The notes: generated from the letters alone by a model not told the origin. Numbered from the stretch's first letter, positions 1 through 9,075 are shown. The stretch is DNA of 64,000 bases from Limnothrix sp. FACHB-406 (GCF_014698235.1 NZ_JACJSP010000002.1:124001-188000); one strand, 5' to 3'. Program-made: numbers and translations.

Positions 1-499
1 GTCCCCCCGAAAGCTGCTCGGGATAATAGTCCAATCGCTCGCCTAAGCCCACCGCCGTCAACATTTCATCCACCAGCTGATCGCACTCCGCATCGGTGTA
101 ATGGTCATGTAATTCCAAGGACAAGCGGACATTTTGGCGAGCTGTTAGAAAGCTCAAAAGATTGTGGGCCTGGAAAATATAGCCAATGTTGCAGCGAGTT
201 TTTAAGAGCTGTTCTTTGCTGGCTCCACACATTTCTTGGCCCAAAATTTTCAAGCTTCCTTCATGGGCCGATCGCAACCCTCCCAACAAGGTCAATAGGG
301 TGGTTTTTCCAGAGCCAGATGGCCCCGTCAGCAGCACAATTTCACCCGCTTGAATGATCAGGTTAATGTCATGAAGCACCTGTTTTTTGAGATCACCATT
401 GCCAAAATAGTGATTCAAATTCTGAATCGTAATGGCACCGGTTTGGCTAGATGGTTGCCCAAGGACTTGATTCGTAACCTGATCCATGACCTGATCCAT
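1..499 (-). CDS. devA: DevA-type ABC transporter ATPase (partial, 3' end beyond window)
   Basis: ATP-hydrolysing subunit of a DevBCA-type exporter; only the first 166 or so residues are inside the window. An ABC ATPase domain starts near residue 23. Walker A (GPSGSGKT) is at residues 59-66, the Q-loop region reads YIFQAHNLL, and the signature LSGG falls on the last visible codons. Walker B and the H-loop lie outside. The start is the ATG at 499, with another in-frame ATG four codons on. It follows devC by 48 bp, completing the order regulator, devB, devC, devA. In the known family this ATPase powers TolC-dependent export of envelope lipids or related compounds; the substrate here is unknown. 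Confidence 0.88.
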   Translation of the reverse strand, partial: MDQVMDQVTNQVLGQPSSQTGAITIQNLNHYFGNGDLKKQVLHDINLIIQAGEIVLLTGPSGSGKTTLLTLLGGLRSAHEGSLKILGQEMCGASKEQLLKTRCNIGYIFQAHNLLSFLTARQNVRLSLELHDHYTDAECDQLVDEMLTAVGLGERLDYYPEQLSGG

Positions 500-547
500 A
501 ACCTAACCCTCTGCTAGATTGATCTCTCCAAACGTGGGCAAAAATCC

Positions 548-1705
548 TTAGAAAATATCCGCTGGATCCGCTTGATAAAGCTTTTGCATGGCAATCACGC
601 TGGAGGCGCTACACATGGCAATGGTCAACACAAAAACGGTGATGGCGCGATCGAGCCGCATGAAAATTGGCAGGAGGGTGGCGGAATAGGTGATTTGATA
701 TAAACCCATTGCCAAAACCATGCTGGGCAAAAAGCCAATCACTGCCAAAATCAAGGCTTCAGTGATCAAAACGCGCACCAGGAAGGCGTTGCTGTAGCCC
801 ATGGCTTTCATGGTGGCAAATTCCGATAGGTGATCGGACACATCGGAATAGAGAATCTGATAAACAATCACGATGCCCACAATGAAGCCCATGATGGCCC
901 CAAGACCAAAAATGAAACCAATGCCGGTTCCTTCAGCCCAATATTGTTTTTCAACGTTGGCAAATTCTTCAACGGTCAAAACTCGCACATCTTTGGGCAA
1001 AAAGGCAGACAGTTTCTGTTGCATCACCACCGGATCGCTACCCGGTTGCAGTTGAATTAACCCCACTTCAATGTTGCTGGCGGAGCGATCGGGAAACAAA
1101 TGCAAAAAGGTGGAATCACTGACGATCGTGTTGCCATCTGCCGCAAAAGAGGCCCCCAGGGTGAAAGTACCGCTGACGTTCAAGAGCCGATCACTCAACT
1201 CCACTTCTAAACCATGGGGCGATCGGGCTAACCAATCGGCTACCGTGCCATATTCTGGTCGTCCCGCTTGGTCAAACAAAACTGTTTTCAGCAGGGTGAT
1301 TTGATTGAGTTGCTGTTCCACTTCCGGCAGCTTGAAACTGGGCTTTCCCGGTTCCACACCCCAAACCAAAATGGCGCGACTTTCACGGGTTTCTGGATTG
1401 CGCCATTGGCCGGTGTTGATGTAAATAGAACTCACCTCTTTCACCTCGGGCAGTGCGCGAGCTTGATAGAGCCGTTCGCGTTGGAAACTCTTAACAGAAA
1501 AAAGCGTCCGAAACTGAGGATTAATCAGGATTAAATCCGCATCAAGGTTGAGGTGGGGTTTGATGGCTGCGTCGTATAGACCACTTTGGAACCCCAACTG
1601 CATGAACATCAAAATATCTGCAAAAGCAATGCCAGCGGTGGCCACAATTAGGCGGCTTTTCTGGCGCACCAATAATAGCCAAGAAAGGGGAGTTTTTTTG
1701 GGCAT
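548..1705 (-). CDS. devC: DevC-type ABC exporter permease
   Basis: Inner-membrane permease of the DevBCA-type exporter, 385 aa. It has the FtsX/MacB-like topology: one membrane helix at about residues 18-40, a large periplasmic domain (about 45-255), then three helices at about 260-285, 310-338 and 353-373. The ATG at 1705 is preceded by no better start. It lies between devB (upstream, separated by a 15-nt tandem repeat) and devA. Together these form a three-part pump that would use an outer-membrane TolC protein encoded elsewhere. Heterocyst-forming relatives use DevBCA for glycolipid export, but paralogues exist in other cyanobacteria, so the cargo cannot be read from the sequence. Confidence 0.9.
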   Translation of the reverse strand: MPKKTPLSWLLLVRQKSRLIVATAGIAFADILMFMQLGFQSGLYDAAIKPHLNLDADLILINPQFRTLFSVKSFQRERLYQARALPEVKEVSSIYINTGQWRNPETRESRAILVWGVEPGKPSFKLPEVEQQLNQITLLKTVLFDQAGRPEYGTVADWLARSPHGLEVELSDRLLNVSGTFTLGASFAADGNTIVSDSTFLHLFPDRSASNIEVGLIQLQPGSDPVVMQQKLSAFLPKDVRVLTVEEFANVEKQYWAEGTGIGFIFGLGAIMGFIVGIVIVYQILYSDVSDHLSEFATMKAMGYSNAFLVRVLITEALILAVIGFLPSMVLAMGLYQITYSATLLPIFMRLDRAITVFVLTIAMCSASSVIAMQKLYQADPADIF

Positions 1706-1761
1706 GGGGTCGGTTGCAACGCTAGCGAGCGTGCTGGCAAAAGAATTGATTCAATAACAAT

Positions 1762-1821
1762 CAAATGACTGCTAATCAAGTGACTATTAATCAAATGACT
1801 ATTAATCAAGTAACCGCCAAT
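1762..1821. repeat. Four tandem 15-nt repeats between devB and devC
   Basis: Four adjacent 15-nt units, the first TCAAATGACTGCTAA (1762-1776) and the third TCAAATGACTATTAA (1792-1806), fill most of the devB-devC spacer. They run without a gap and differ at only a few positions, the last unit being the most diverged. Slippage at replication is the likely origin. Any effect on expression of devC relative to devB is inference. Confidence 0.85.
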
Positions 1822-1828
1822 TAGCGAG

Positions 1829-3127
1829 TTAGCGAGCGTTGCCCGTGTCGGTTTCGATGCTCACTTCCACTTGCAAATTGGTGAGCGATCGCACGCGGGC
1901 CGTGCTGGCCGGATCGAGCAAAATGCGCACTTCCACCACCCGCCGATCGAGGTTTTCGCCCGGCTGATTGCTAAACACGTTTTGTTGCAACACTTGCAGT
2001 CCCACTTGGGTCACCGTGCCGCGCAAGCTGCCCTGAACAGCTTGGCCCACAATAGTTGCCGGTTGGCCAACGCGCACCAGCCCCACATCGGTTTGGTAAA
2101 CCTCCGCCACGGCCACCATTCGATCGGTCTGGGCCAGGTCAAGCAGGCCGCTATCACCAATCTTTTCGCCTGCCCGGGCATGGATCTTCAAAATTTGCCC
2201 ATCGCTGGGGGCCCGCAAATAAGCCCGTTCCAGGGCCGCCGCCGCCCGATCGCGCGCGGCCCGGGCCGCCGCCACTTCCGCCAAGGCCGTGCGCACATCC
2301 ACCGTCCGCACTTCCGCCACGCTGCTGAGGGTGGACTTGGCCTCTTGCCATTGTTGTTGGCCCGCCCGCTCAACCCGACTCAGCACCGCCGTGGCCTCTT
2401 GCACTTCCTGGCGACCGGTGCGATCGAGCCGGTTCAGTTCCGCCCGGGCTTCCTGAAGCTGCCGAAACAAAGTTTCCACCGACAGCCGCTTGGAATCGTA
2501 CCGGGAGGCAGATTCCGCCCCTTCCTGATAAAGCGCCTCATAGCGCCGATATTCTGATTGGGCATTGGCTAACTCCGCTTCCAGGCGACGGACGGCGGCC
2601 GACTGTTGGGCTAACTGCCCTTGCCACTGGGCCCGCAACCGGCTGAGCTGGGCCCGTTGAGCGTCGGTGTTCCCTTGCCATTCTGCTTGCACTCGGTTCA
2701 CGGCGGCCCGCTGGCTGTTGATGTCACCGGTTTTGGCCCCGGCCCTCACTTGGGCTAGGCGCGCTTCGGCCACCTGCACTTGGCGGTTCGCTTCGTTATA
2801 TTCGGCGGCCAACACGGTTTCCGAAGCCAACAAGGCCACCACTTGCCCCGCCCGCACCTGATCGCCTTCCCGCACGCGCAACTCACTGACCCGATCGCCA
2901 TCCAGCGCCAAGGGAGCCGCCAACCGCACCACCTCCGACTCCGGCTCCAGTCGCCCCAGGGCCGTCACGCCCGATCGCACCACCGGGCCCGGGGTTGAGC
3001 TTTGGGCCTGTTGCTCTGCCGTTGCCCGGTTCCACTGCGACAGCCCGATCGCCCCCAGGGCAATGCTTGCCGCCGCCGCGCTAGCCGCCAGAGCCAGCGT
3101 GTTGAAATTCCTGAACTTTACAATCAC
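1829..3127 (-). CDS. devB: DevB-type membrane fusion protein (HlyD family)
   Basis: Periplasmic adaptor of the DevBCA-type exporter, 432 aa, bridging the inner-membrane permease and a TolC-like channel. A single N-terminal membrane anchor spans about residues 9-28. Residues 50-105 look like the first half of a biotinyl/lipoyl-like domain (GDQVRAGQVVALL). A long Ala/Arg/Glu-rich coiled-coil hairpin covers about 110-300, and the second half of the lipoyl domain and the beta-barrel follow (ERAYLRAPSDGQILKIHARAG and onward). The start is a GTG inside the 3' end of the tetR-like gene, a 47-bp overlap that suggests translational coupling. Confidence 0.9.
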   Translation of the reverse strand: MIVKFRNFNTLALAASAAAASIALGAIGLSQWNRATAEQQAQSSTPGPVVRSGVTALGRLEPESEVVRLAAPLALDGDRVSELRVREGDQVRAGQVVALLASETVLAAEYNEANRQVQVAEARLAQVRAGAKTGDINSQRAAVNRVQAEWQGNTDAQRAQLSRLRAQWQGQLAQQSAAVRRLEAELANAQSEYRRYEALYQEGAESASRYDSKRLSVETLFRQLQEARAELNRLDRTGRQEVQEATAVLSRVERAGQQQWQEAKSTLSSVAEVRTVDVRTALAEVAAARAARDRAAAALERAYLRAPSDGQILKIHARAGEKIGDSGLLDLAQTDRMVAVAEVYQTDVGLVRVGQPATIVGQAVQGSLRGTVTQVGLQVLQQNVFSNQPGENLDRRVVEVRILLDPASTARVRSLTNLQVEVSIETDTGNAR

Positions 3128-3698
3128 GATTGGTTTGCTCCCAGTAGCCCGCTAGCATCTTGGACATCAAAACTGCCTGTTCCGCCAAGTCCAACTGCTC
3201 ACCCAAAAGCATTCGGCGGTACAGCAAGCCACTCACCCAAGCCAAAAAACACTCCAAAACCGGACGATCGTGAATTCCCAAAAAGTCTGCCAGCGCCTGA
3301 ACATAGCGATCGTGGGCCCCCTGAATCAAGGGATGTTTGCGCACCACTTCCCCCTGATGGCGGCAAAACTCCGCAATTAACAGATCCTGCTGGCGAAAAT
3401 ATTCCTCGTTGTCAATCACGCAATTCATCACCACCACAATTCGTTCGGTCAGGGTCAGCGGATGGCTCAACTGACTGAGCACTTGTTCTCCCGTATCCTC
3501 CAAGCTCAGGTAGTCCATGAGTTGGATGAAAAGGTCTTCTTTGCTCTCGAAATAGTGGTAAAGGGTTCCAGTGGAAACACCGAGTCCCTTGGCAATTTCC
3601 CGAATCGTGAGTGCGTGGTAGCCCCGTTCGGCAAACAAAGCAAAGCAACGACTCAGGAGTTCTTGGCGATAGCTCTCGTGATCAACAATTTTGGGCAT
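3081..3698 (-). CDS. TetR-family transcriptional regulator of the dev-type exporter
   Basis: DNA-binding repressor-type protein, about 205 aa from the ATG at 3698 (a TTG five codons upstream is a weaker alternative). The N-terminal helix-turn-helix is the classic TetR pattern: FAERGYHALTIREIAKGLGV followed by STGTLYHYFESKEDLF. The C-terminal 150 residues are helical and would hold the ligand pocket and dimer interface. Its 3' end overlaps devB, so it is first gene of the exporter operon and probably controls it. An inverted repeat about 130 bp upstream (3829-3845) is a possible operator. The inducer is unknown. Confidence 0.88.
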   Translation of the reverse strand: MPKIVDHESYRQELLSRCFALFAERGYHALTIREIAKGLGVSTGTLYHYFESKEDLFIQLMDYLSLEDTGEQVLSQLSHPLTLTERIVVVMNCVIDNEEYFRQQDLLIAEFCRHQGEVVRKHPLIQGAHDRYVQALADFLGIHDRPVLECFLAWVSGLLYRRMLLGEQLDLAEQAVLMSKMLAGYWEQTNRDCKVQEFQHAGSGG

Positions 3699-4426
3699 TG
3701 GCTCAATACGCAAGTGTTTTTAATCGGTTTTTGTGCGGCCACACTACCTCACCTGCGCAGAATTGGCACTGAAATTGGCCTTGAAATCGACATTGTGTAA
3801 TGCATGATCAGGGGTCGATCGATGCCTAATGAATGTCGTATTCATGCCGAATCGATGCCTGAGCAATGCTGAATCAAGGAGTTCATCAGTGAAATCACTA
3901 GCAACTTATTGAGGAAGACTCTCGATTAGTTCCCTAGAGCAATTCTCTTGGGGGTTGTTTTCAGAAACGGTGATCAAGAACGGTGATCAAGAATGGTTGG
4001 TCATTGTTTTCAGGCTTGGATGACTGAATTTTGTAACCGAAATGGTGGCAACTTGGGACGAATCCTCAGCCGAAAGATTCAAGACCAAAAGATTTGCATT
4101 TAATTTGCTAATTTGCATCTTCAGGACTCAAACCCTCTGCATGGGGTCTCAGGCTGCCGGTTGATGAGTTGAGGGTTGGGGTTCTGAACTCGGATTTATT
4201 TTAAATCGAACGTTCGTTATTTTTCTAGTCCCCAACTCAAATTTTTGTCAAAATTTCCGGATAGTAGATTTTCGGTTGATTTTCTGGGGCAGCGCCCCGA
4301 TCGCCCTAACCCTTGCATTGCCGACCCGACACATTTCCCAGGGCGCTGGGTGGGAATGGATAGACTGGAGACGGAGATTGCAATCTATCCATTGCTACTC
4401 CTTGCAGCCATTGAGAATCAGTCGTC
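3699..4426. other. Intergenic region upstream of the tetR-dev operon, with two inverted repeats
   Basis: About 730 bp with no convincing gene. Two palindromes stand out: ATGAAT-gtcgt-ATTCAT at 3829-3845, about 130 bp before the tetR-type start, and CGAACGTTCG at 4207-4216. Either could be bound by a TetR-type dimer; the first is better placed to be an operator of the regulator itself. The stretch also has several loose direct repeats around GATCAAGAA and CGATGCCT. No promoter hexamers are clear enough to call. Confidence 0.35.
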
Positions 4427-4636
4427 ATGACCATCTGGGTAAACGAACAAATGGATCCCGCAGGCATTTCCCACGCTTGCATTGCTTCTACCAGCGAAGA
4501 ACAGGCCCAGGCCTGCTATGAGTCTTTCCAAGAAAATCTGACCGATGAACAGCGCCAGGAGGGTTGGGTGGTGACTATGCGCACCGTGGATTCTTGGGAT
4601 GATGTGCCCGTGGCGGCCCTGAAGCTGAGTGTTTAA
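4427..4636 (+). CDS. Small conserved cyanobacterial protein, function unknown
   Basis: A 69-aa acidic soluble protein. The sequence pattern MTIWVNEQ, HACIAST, FQENLTDEQRQEGWVVTMRT and WDDVPVAALKLS resembles a short protein that I recall in many cyanobacteria, but no function is known to me. The start is the ATG after a cyanobacterial-style, weakly marked leader. There is no signal peptide, membrane helix or cysteine cluster beyond two scattered Cys. It stands alone between the dev operon (divergent) and the GTPase module, more than 300 bp from each. Confidence 0.75.
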   Translation: MTIWVNEQMDPAGISHACIASTSEEQAQACYESFQENLTDEQRQEGWVVTMRTVDSWDDVPVAALKLSV

Positions 4637-4959
4637 GCCGGTTCAGTCGATCGCCCCTTGATTCGCCTTAGTGCTGTCTGAAGTGCTGTCTGAGCCTATG
4701 CAGCAGCCCAGATCAAATCCAGATCAAATCCGGATCAAATTTTGAACCGGTGGTTTTGAATCTGTGGTTCACGGATTCGAGGCCGACCCTAGGGGGCGAT
4801 CGAGATACAATCAGGCCGTTCGGGGCTATTTCTGTGCCATTGCACCCTGTGCCATCACAGATCGGCTTTTGCAGCGCGCTCCTACCGAACCACACCCACC
4901 CTCTTTTTCTGACAAGCTCTGTCGTTTGTTTTTAGGTATCAGCAACAGCGAGGCAAGCC
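4637..4959. other. Intergenic region with short direct repeats
   Basis: No gene seen. It holds two copies of AGTGCTGTCTGA in tandem (about 4669-4693) and three near-identical 11-nt units around AGATCAAATCC (about 4710-4741). A promoter for the coiled-coil gene is expected here but no hexamers are convincing. Confidence 0.4.
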
Positions 4960-5553
4960 ATGGATCGCCAAGACATTCGGGAACGGTTAGGCAACATTGA
5001 TCAAATCCGCGACATCTTGGTCGGCTCCCAGCTTCGCGACTATGAAAATCGCTTTGCGCAAATGGAGTCGGAACTCAATCTGTTGCATCAGGATTTGCAG
5101 GATCGGATTGAGGAGGTGAAGGTTTCCCTCTCAACCCAATTGCAAGCGTCCCTGGAGGCGCTGGATAAGCGGTTGAAGGGGTTCACCACCAAGATGCAGG
5201 AGGAAACCACGGACTTGCAGCAACAGAACGATCGCCTGGGTCGGCGGGTTCAGGCCATCTTTGAGGAGTTGGATCGAGCCTTTGAGGAAAAAACCACGGC
5301 GATTGATGGCCGTTTGAACGAAAGCCGCGACAAGCTGCAAGAGGACATCCGCACCCTGCGTACTCAAATTTTTGAGGAGCTGGATACGCGGTTCTCGTCC
5401 TTGCGCGATAACAAAGTGGAGCGCGAGACTTTGGCGGAGTTGATGTTTGAGCTGGGAATGCGCCTGAAGGGTCAGGATGTGGTTCCGGCGTTGCAAGCGG
5501 CGATCGATCCGCCAAGTGCCCTGTCGGTGGAGTTGGTGTCGCCGGAGGGTTAA
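4960..5553 (+). CDS. Coiled-coil protein of the GTPase/OmpA module
   Basis: A 197-aa soluble protein that is nearly all predicted coiled coil. Heptad-like Leu/Glu/Lys/Arg patterns run from about residue 20 to 160 (for example RVQAIFEELDRAFEEKTTAI and KLQEDIRTLRTQIFEELDTR). A short C-terminal part (about 155-197) reads as a compact helical cap. No enzyme motif, signal peptide or membrane helix is seen. It lies 173 bp upstream of the OmpA-like membrane protein and on the same strand as the Ras-like GTPase, so I read it as a structural or scaffolding partner; that role is inference. Confidence 0.8.
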   Translation: MDRQDIRERLGNIDQIRDILVGSQLRDYENRFAQMESELNLLHQDLQDRIEEVKVSLSTQLQASLEALDKRLKGFTTKMQEETTDLQQQNDRLGRRVQAIFEELDRAFEEKTTAIDGRLNESRDKLQEDIRTLRTQIFEELDTRFSSLRDNKVERETLAELMFELGMRLKGQDVVPALQAAIDPPSALSVELVSPEG

Positions 5554-5726
5554 TCAGAGGGTTAGTCAACGGTTAACCGGACTGGGGCGCAACAATCATG
5601 CGGGCCGGTTCGCCAATCCTGGCCGATCGGGCATTGGGCCAACGGTGGGTTTTTCTCAGGAAGATTTCCTAGACTGGATGGAACCCGTTGTCACTGTTGG
5701 ATTGAGTTGGTTGGAGTGCTGGCCCT

Positions 5727-8177
5727 ATGCCCGATCGCAATCATTCCGAGTCGGAGCCGGTGGAGGATTGGCTAGATCTGCTGAGTCAGTTGGGCCGATC
5801 GTCTCAGTCGCCCACGGAGCGGCCACCCAGTTCGATCGCCCCGCAACCCCAAGGTTCGGTGGCGAGCCGTCTCGCAGTTCCTGATGAAACACTGCAAGGC
5901 CGAGCGGGATCCGACTTAACAGGATCTCGCTCGACCTTGGTAGAAGCCGATTTGGCCGCCGACTTAACAGCCGATTTGGCAGAAAGCCTGGCAGGAAACC
6001 TGGCAGAAAACTCAGCAGATCGTGATGAGTTACCGATCAATCCATTTGGGGCCGATCCGGATTTGTTGACCCCGCCTTCGCCCGCAACGGGGCGATCGGG
6101 GCAAGATACAACCACCAAAGCAGGGAACGGGGCCAACGGCAACGGCGCACCCTCCGAAGGCAACGGTAGCTCAGGGGAAGATGCCTGGGAGCAGTTGCAA
6201 TCGCTGCTGATTGGTGACAACTTTGTCCGCGTGGAAGATCGGGTGGAAGCCCTGCGCGGCAAAATGCAACGGGTTCAGCAGCAGGTGGATGCGATTGAGT
6301 CCCTGCTGCAAAATGCCGATCAACTGGTGGCGCACCTATCGCCCCTGATTGCGCGGTTGATTGAACGGCGGGTGCTGGATGCCCGCGAAGAAATTTGCCA
6401 AGCCCTGTTGCCCACGATCGATCGCCTGATTTACGAGCGATCGCTTCAGGATCGACAAGCCATGGCCGAGGCGATCGCCCCCGTGCTGGATGCGGCGATC
6501 GTCCAGCGAATGCAAGATGCTCCCGCTGATTTGGCCCTGGCGATCGCCCATGCCATTGCGCCCGAAACCGCCTCCGCCATGCGGGAGCAGTACCAGCTTG
6601 ATGCGGACTCGATGATTCAAGCCCTTGGGCCCATGATGGGGGCTTCAATCAAAGAGCAAATTGCCCTAGAACGGGATGCCATGGTGGATGCGCTCTATCC
6701 CGTCATTGGCAACACGATCGCCAAGTACATGAAAGACGCGATCGACTCCATCAACGAAAAGGTGCATAACACCCTGAGTATGGAAGGGGTGGGCCGCAAG
6801 ATGCGAGCCAAAATGCAAGGGGTCTCCGAAGCGGAGCTGATTTTGCGGGAAGCCATGCCCTATCGGGTACAGGCTGCTTTTTTGATCCACAAGGCCTCGG
6901 GTCTGGTGATGAGCGAATGTCAATCCGCTGACCAAGATCCCCTCGAAGGGGACATGCTGGCGGGAATGCTCACGGCCATTCGCAGCTTCGTGAATGATTG
7001 CATGGTGCAAGATGGCAACGTGTCCGAATTGCACGAAATTCAGTACAACGATTCGCAAATTGCCATGGAGGTGGCCGGTTACTGCTATTTGGCGGTGATT
7101 GTGAAAGGTCAACCGTCCAAGGGCTTCTACCGTCAGTTGCGATCGACCCTGGAGCGGTTGGTGGAACGGTACGATCGCCCCCTGCAATCCTTTGATGGCG
7201 ACTCCCGCACCCTGCCGGCCCCCGTTCACACGGCCGTGACCGGCTTGGTGCGACCCATCCAACGGCGTTCGTACCTGAACCTAAATCGGCGGGGTGGGTT
7301 TCCTTGGGCCCTGACGGGGCTAATTTTGGTGCTGAGCGCGGCGATCGCGGCCCCTTGGATTTGGTGGAACTATCAAAACCAGCGCAACCGAGGCCTGTTG
7401 GCGGCCGTGCAAGGGGCCCTGAATACCTCTCCCCAATTGGCGGTGTATAATCTATCCGTTGATTTACAAGGCGATCAGTTGCGATTGCGGGGCAAGGTTC
7501 CCTATCCTTGGCTGCGATTCCAGGCGGAACGCACAGCCACCGACACCTATCGGGCGATCGACCCAAAACGGTTTCAGCAAGCCACACCCCCCAAAAATCA
7601 AATCATTGCCGTGCAGTTGCCCACGGATCCCATTCTGGCTGCTGCCGAGGTGCAGCGGATTGCCAAAACCTTGAACCGGGATGGCAACGTGGTCAACGCT
7701 AGCTACAGCATCGATGCGCAATCTGGCGGAACGGTCACCGTCACCGGCTCCGCCCGCAGCCGAGCCGAAGCCAGCGCGATCGCGGCGGCCTTTGAGCGGG
7801 TTCCCGGCACTAACCGTGTCGTCAATTCGTTGCAAATTGTGATTCCGAGTCTGACCGTTCGGTTGTACTTTGAGTTAGGAGCCGATCGATTCGTTGATGT
7901 CGATATTGCCGGCAAAATCGATCCCATTCGCCAATTCCTGCAAAGTTATCCGGATCTGAACCTGCGCGTGGTGGGCCACAGCGCCCCCACCGAACCGAAT
8001 GCGTCGGCCCTGGCCTTGCAGCGAGCGCAATTGGTGCGATCGGCCCTCATTAGCCGAGGCATTTCGGCCCAGCGGCTAGTGCCCAGTGCCCAGGTTGGGC
8101 CCCCGCCGGATGTGACCCAAGGCGATGGGGAATGGATGAGTCGTTGCGTGCGCTTTGAAGCAATCCCAGCGCCTTAA
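5727..8177 (+). CDS. Membrane protein with LC7/roadblock-like region, BON-like and OmpA-like C-terminus
   Basis: An 816-aa protein. Residues 1-150 are low-complexity (LAADLTADLAESLAGNLAEN and similar). Residues 165-375 contain repeated helices built around APVLDAAI/GPMMGASI/YPVIGNTI. Residues 381-500 (FLIHKASGLVMSE to RSTLERLVERY) look like a small alpha/beta sensor fold of roadblock/LC7 type; this fold call is inference. One membrane helix lies at about 525-548, then BON-like sequence (about 632-705) and an OmpA-like domain (about 710-812, GHSAPTEPNASALALQRAQLV). The usual peptidoglycan-binding Asp is not obvious, the Arg is kept. It would place a cytoplasmic sensor on an envelope anchor. 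The GTPase gene follows on the same strand. Confidence 0.85.
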   Translation: MPDRNHSESEPVEDWLDLLSQLGRSSQSPTERPPSSIAPQPQGSVASRLAVPDETLQGRAGSDLTGSRSTLVEADLAADLTADLAESLAGNLAENSADRDELPINPFGADPDLLTPPSPATGRSGQDTTTKAGNGANGNGAPSEGNGSSGEDAWEQLQSLLIGDNFVRVEDRVEALRGKMQRVQQQVDAIESLLQNADQLVAHLSPLIARLIERRVLDAREEICQALLPTIDRLIYERSLQDRQAMAEAIAPVLDAAIVQRMQDAPADLALAIAHAIAPETASAMREQYQLDADSMIQALGPMMGASIKEQIALERDAMVDALYPVIGNTIAKYMKDAIDSINEKVHNTLSMEGVGRKMRAKMQGVSEAELILREAMPYRVQAAFLIHKASGLVMSECQSADQDPLEGDMLAGMLTAIRSFVNDCMVQDGNVSELHEIQYNDSQIAMEVAGYCYLAVIVKGQPSKGFYRQLRSTLERLVERYDRPLQSFDGDSRTLPAPVHTAVTGLVRPIQRRSYLNLNRRGGFPWALTGLILVLSAAIAAPWIWWNYQNQRNRGLLAAVQGALNTSPQLAVYNLSVDLQGDQLRLRGKVPYPWLRFQAERTATDTYRAIDPKRFQQATPPKNQIIAVQLPTDPILAAAEVQRIAKTLNRDGNVVNASYSIDAQSGGTVTVTGSARSRAEASAIAAAFERVPGTNRVVNSLQIVIPSLTVRLYFELGADRFVDVDIAGKIDPIRQFLQSYPDLNLRVVGHSAPTEPNASALALQRAQLVRSALISRGISAQRLVPSAQVGPPPDVTQGDGEWMSRCVRFEAIPAP

Positions 8178-8502
8178 ATTCCTGATCCATTCCCCATCGA
8201 TCGTGAAGCCAATCGATTCACGACTCGATTCACGATGTTCCTCCCTGGCTTGCCCATGAATGAGCCATCGCTTCGGTTTGCTGGATTTGCCTGCTATGTT
8301 CGACCAGCTTGATTTGCATCATTAACCCGCTGGAACCAGGCTCCTGAGCAATTCCCTTGCTTTGAATCATGTCCTGAATTGCCCATCCGCGATCGCCAGG
8401 GGGCCCGAAAATCGGGAGTTTTGCCGTTGAATTTCGGCCAGTTTCCATCCTGTCTTCTACAATCGGCCCAGTCGCCGGTGCGTTTGCCAACCCCCTAAAG
8501 CC
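8178..8502. other. Spacer between OmpA-like gene and GTPase gene
   Basis: 325 bp without a confident gene. It starts with repeated CGATTCACGA words (about 8213-8235). On the minus strand an open frame ending near 8230 encodes a peptide with a protein-like tail (QIKLVEHSRQIQQTEAMAHS), but no ribosome-binding site or good start was found, so I do not call it. Confidence 0.3.
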
Positions 8503-9075
8503 ATGCAAACCCTTTCAAAAAAAATTTGTTTGGTCGGTGATTATGCAGTTGGCAAAACCAGCCTGATTCGTCGATTTGTGGATCGGCAATTTAGCGATCG
8601 CTACTTGTCCACCATTGGGGTAAAAATCTCTCGGAAGATTGTGCCCGTGCCGCTGCCAGATCCGTCTCTCGATCGGGCCTCTGAGCGGCCGGAGCCGATG
8701 GAATTGCAGTTGCTGATTTGGGATGTGGAGGGCCAAACCAAGTTTCAGCGGATTGCCCCCAGCTATCTTCAAGGATCCTCTGGGGCGATCGTCGTGGCCG
8801 ATGCCACCCGCCCCGACACGGTTAGTCATCTGCGCGACCATGCCAATTTAGTGCGATCGGTCTCGCCCACCAGTGTCGTGATTTTGGCCATCAACAAAGT
8901 CGATTTGATGGACGAGTCCCATAAGCACCATCTACAGCTTCAGGTGGAAACCCTTCTGGCCGGCGTGACCTACTCGCTCTATTGGACTTCCGCCAAAAGT
9001 GGCAGCAATGTGGATGAGATCTTTAGTGAATTAGCCCTGTCCATGGTGCAGCCAGCCATCAGCCGGGGCCGATAG
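8503..9075 (+). CDS. Ras/Rab-like small GTPase
   Basis: A 190-aa GTP-binding protein, full length for a small GTPase. The P-loop GDYAVGKTSL is at residues 12-21, the switch I Thr is in the STIGVKI stretch, switch II reads WDVEGQTKF (WD-x-x-G-Q with an intact Gln), and the base-recognition motif NKVD and a TSAKSG G5-like motif follow. There is no C-terminal prenylation Cys. Bacterial relatives such as MglA act as polarity or envelope switches. The neighbouring membrane protein with a possible roadblock-like domain could be its regulator or effector, as MglB is for MglA; that link is inference. Confidence 0.9.
   Translation: MQTLSKKICLVGDYAVGKTSLIRRFVDRQFSDRYLSTIGVKISRKIVPVPLPDPSLDRASERPEPMELQLLIWDVEGQTKFQRIAPSYLQGSSGAIVVADATRPDTVSHLRDHANLVRSVSPTSVVILAINKVDLMDESHKHHLQLQVETLLAGVTYSLYWTSAKSGSNVDEIFSELALSMVQPAISRGR

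Noticed and set aside
1-3698. Heterocyst-specific function for the dev-type exporter
   Set aside because: DevBCA-type paralogues occur in non-heterocystous cyanobacteria, and nothing else in the window is heterocyst-specific.
8230-8508. Possible minus-strand small gene between the OmpA-like and GTPase genes
   Set aside because: The tail looks protein-like but there is no ribosome-binding site and the start would overlap the GTPase start.
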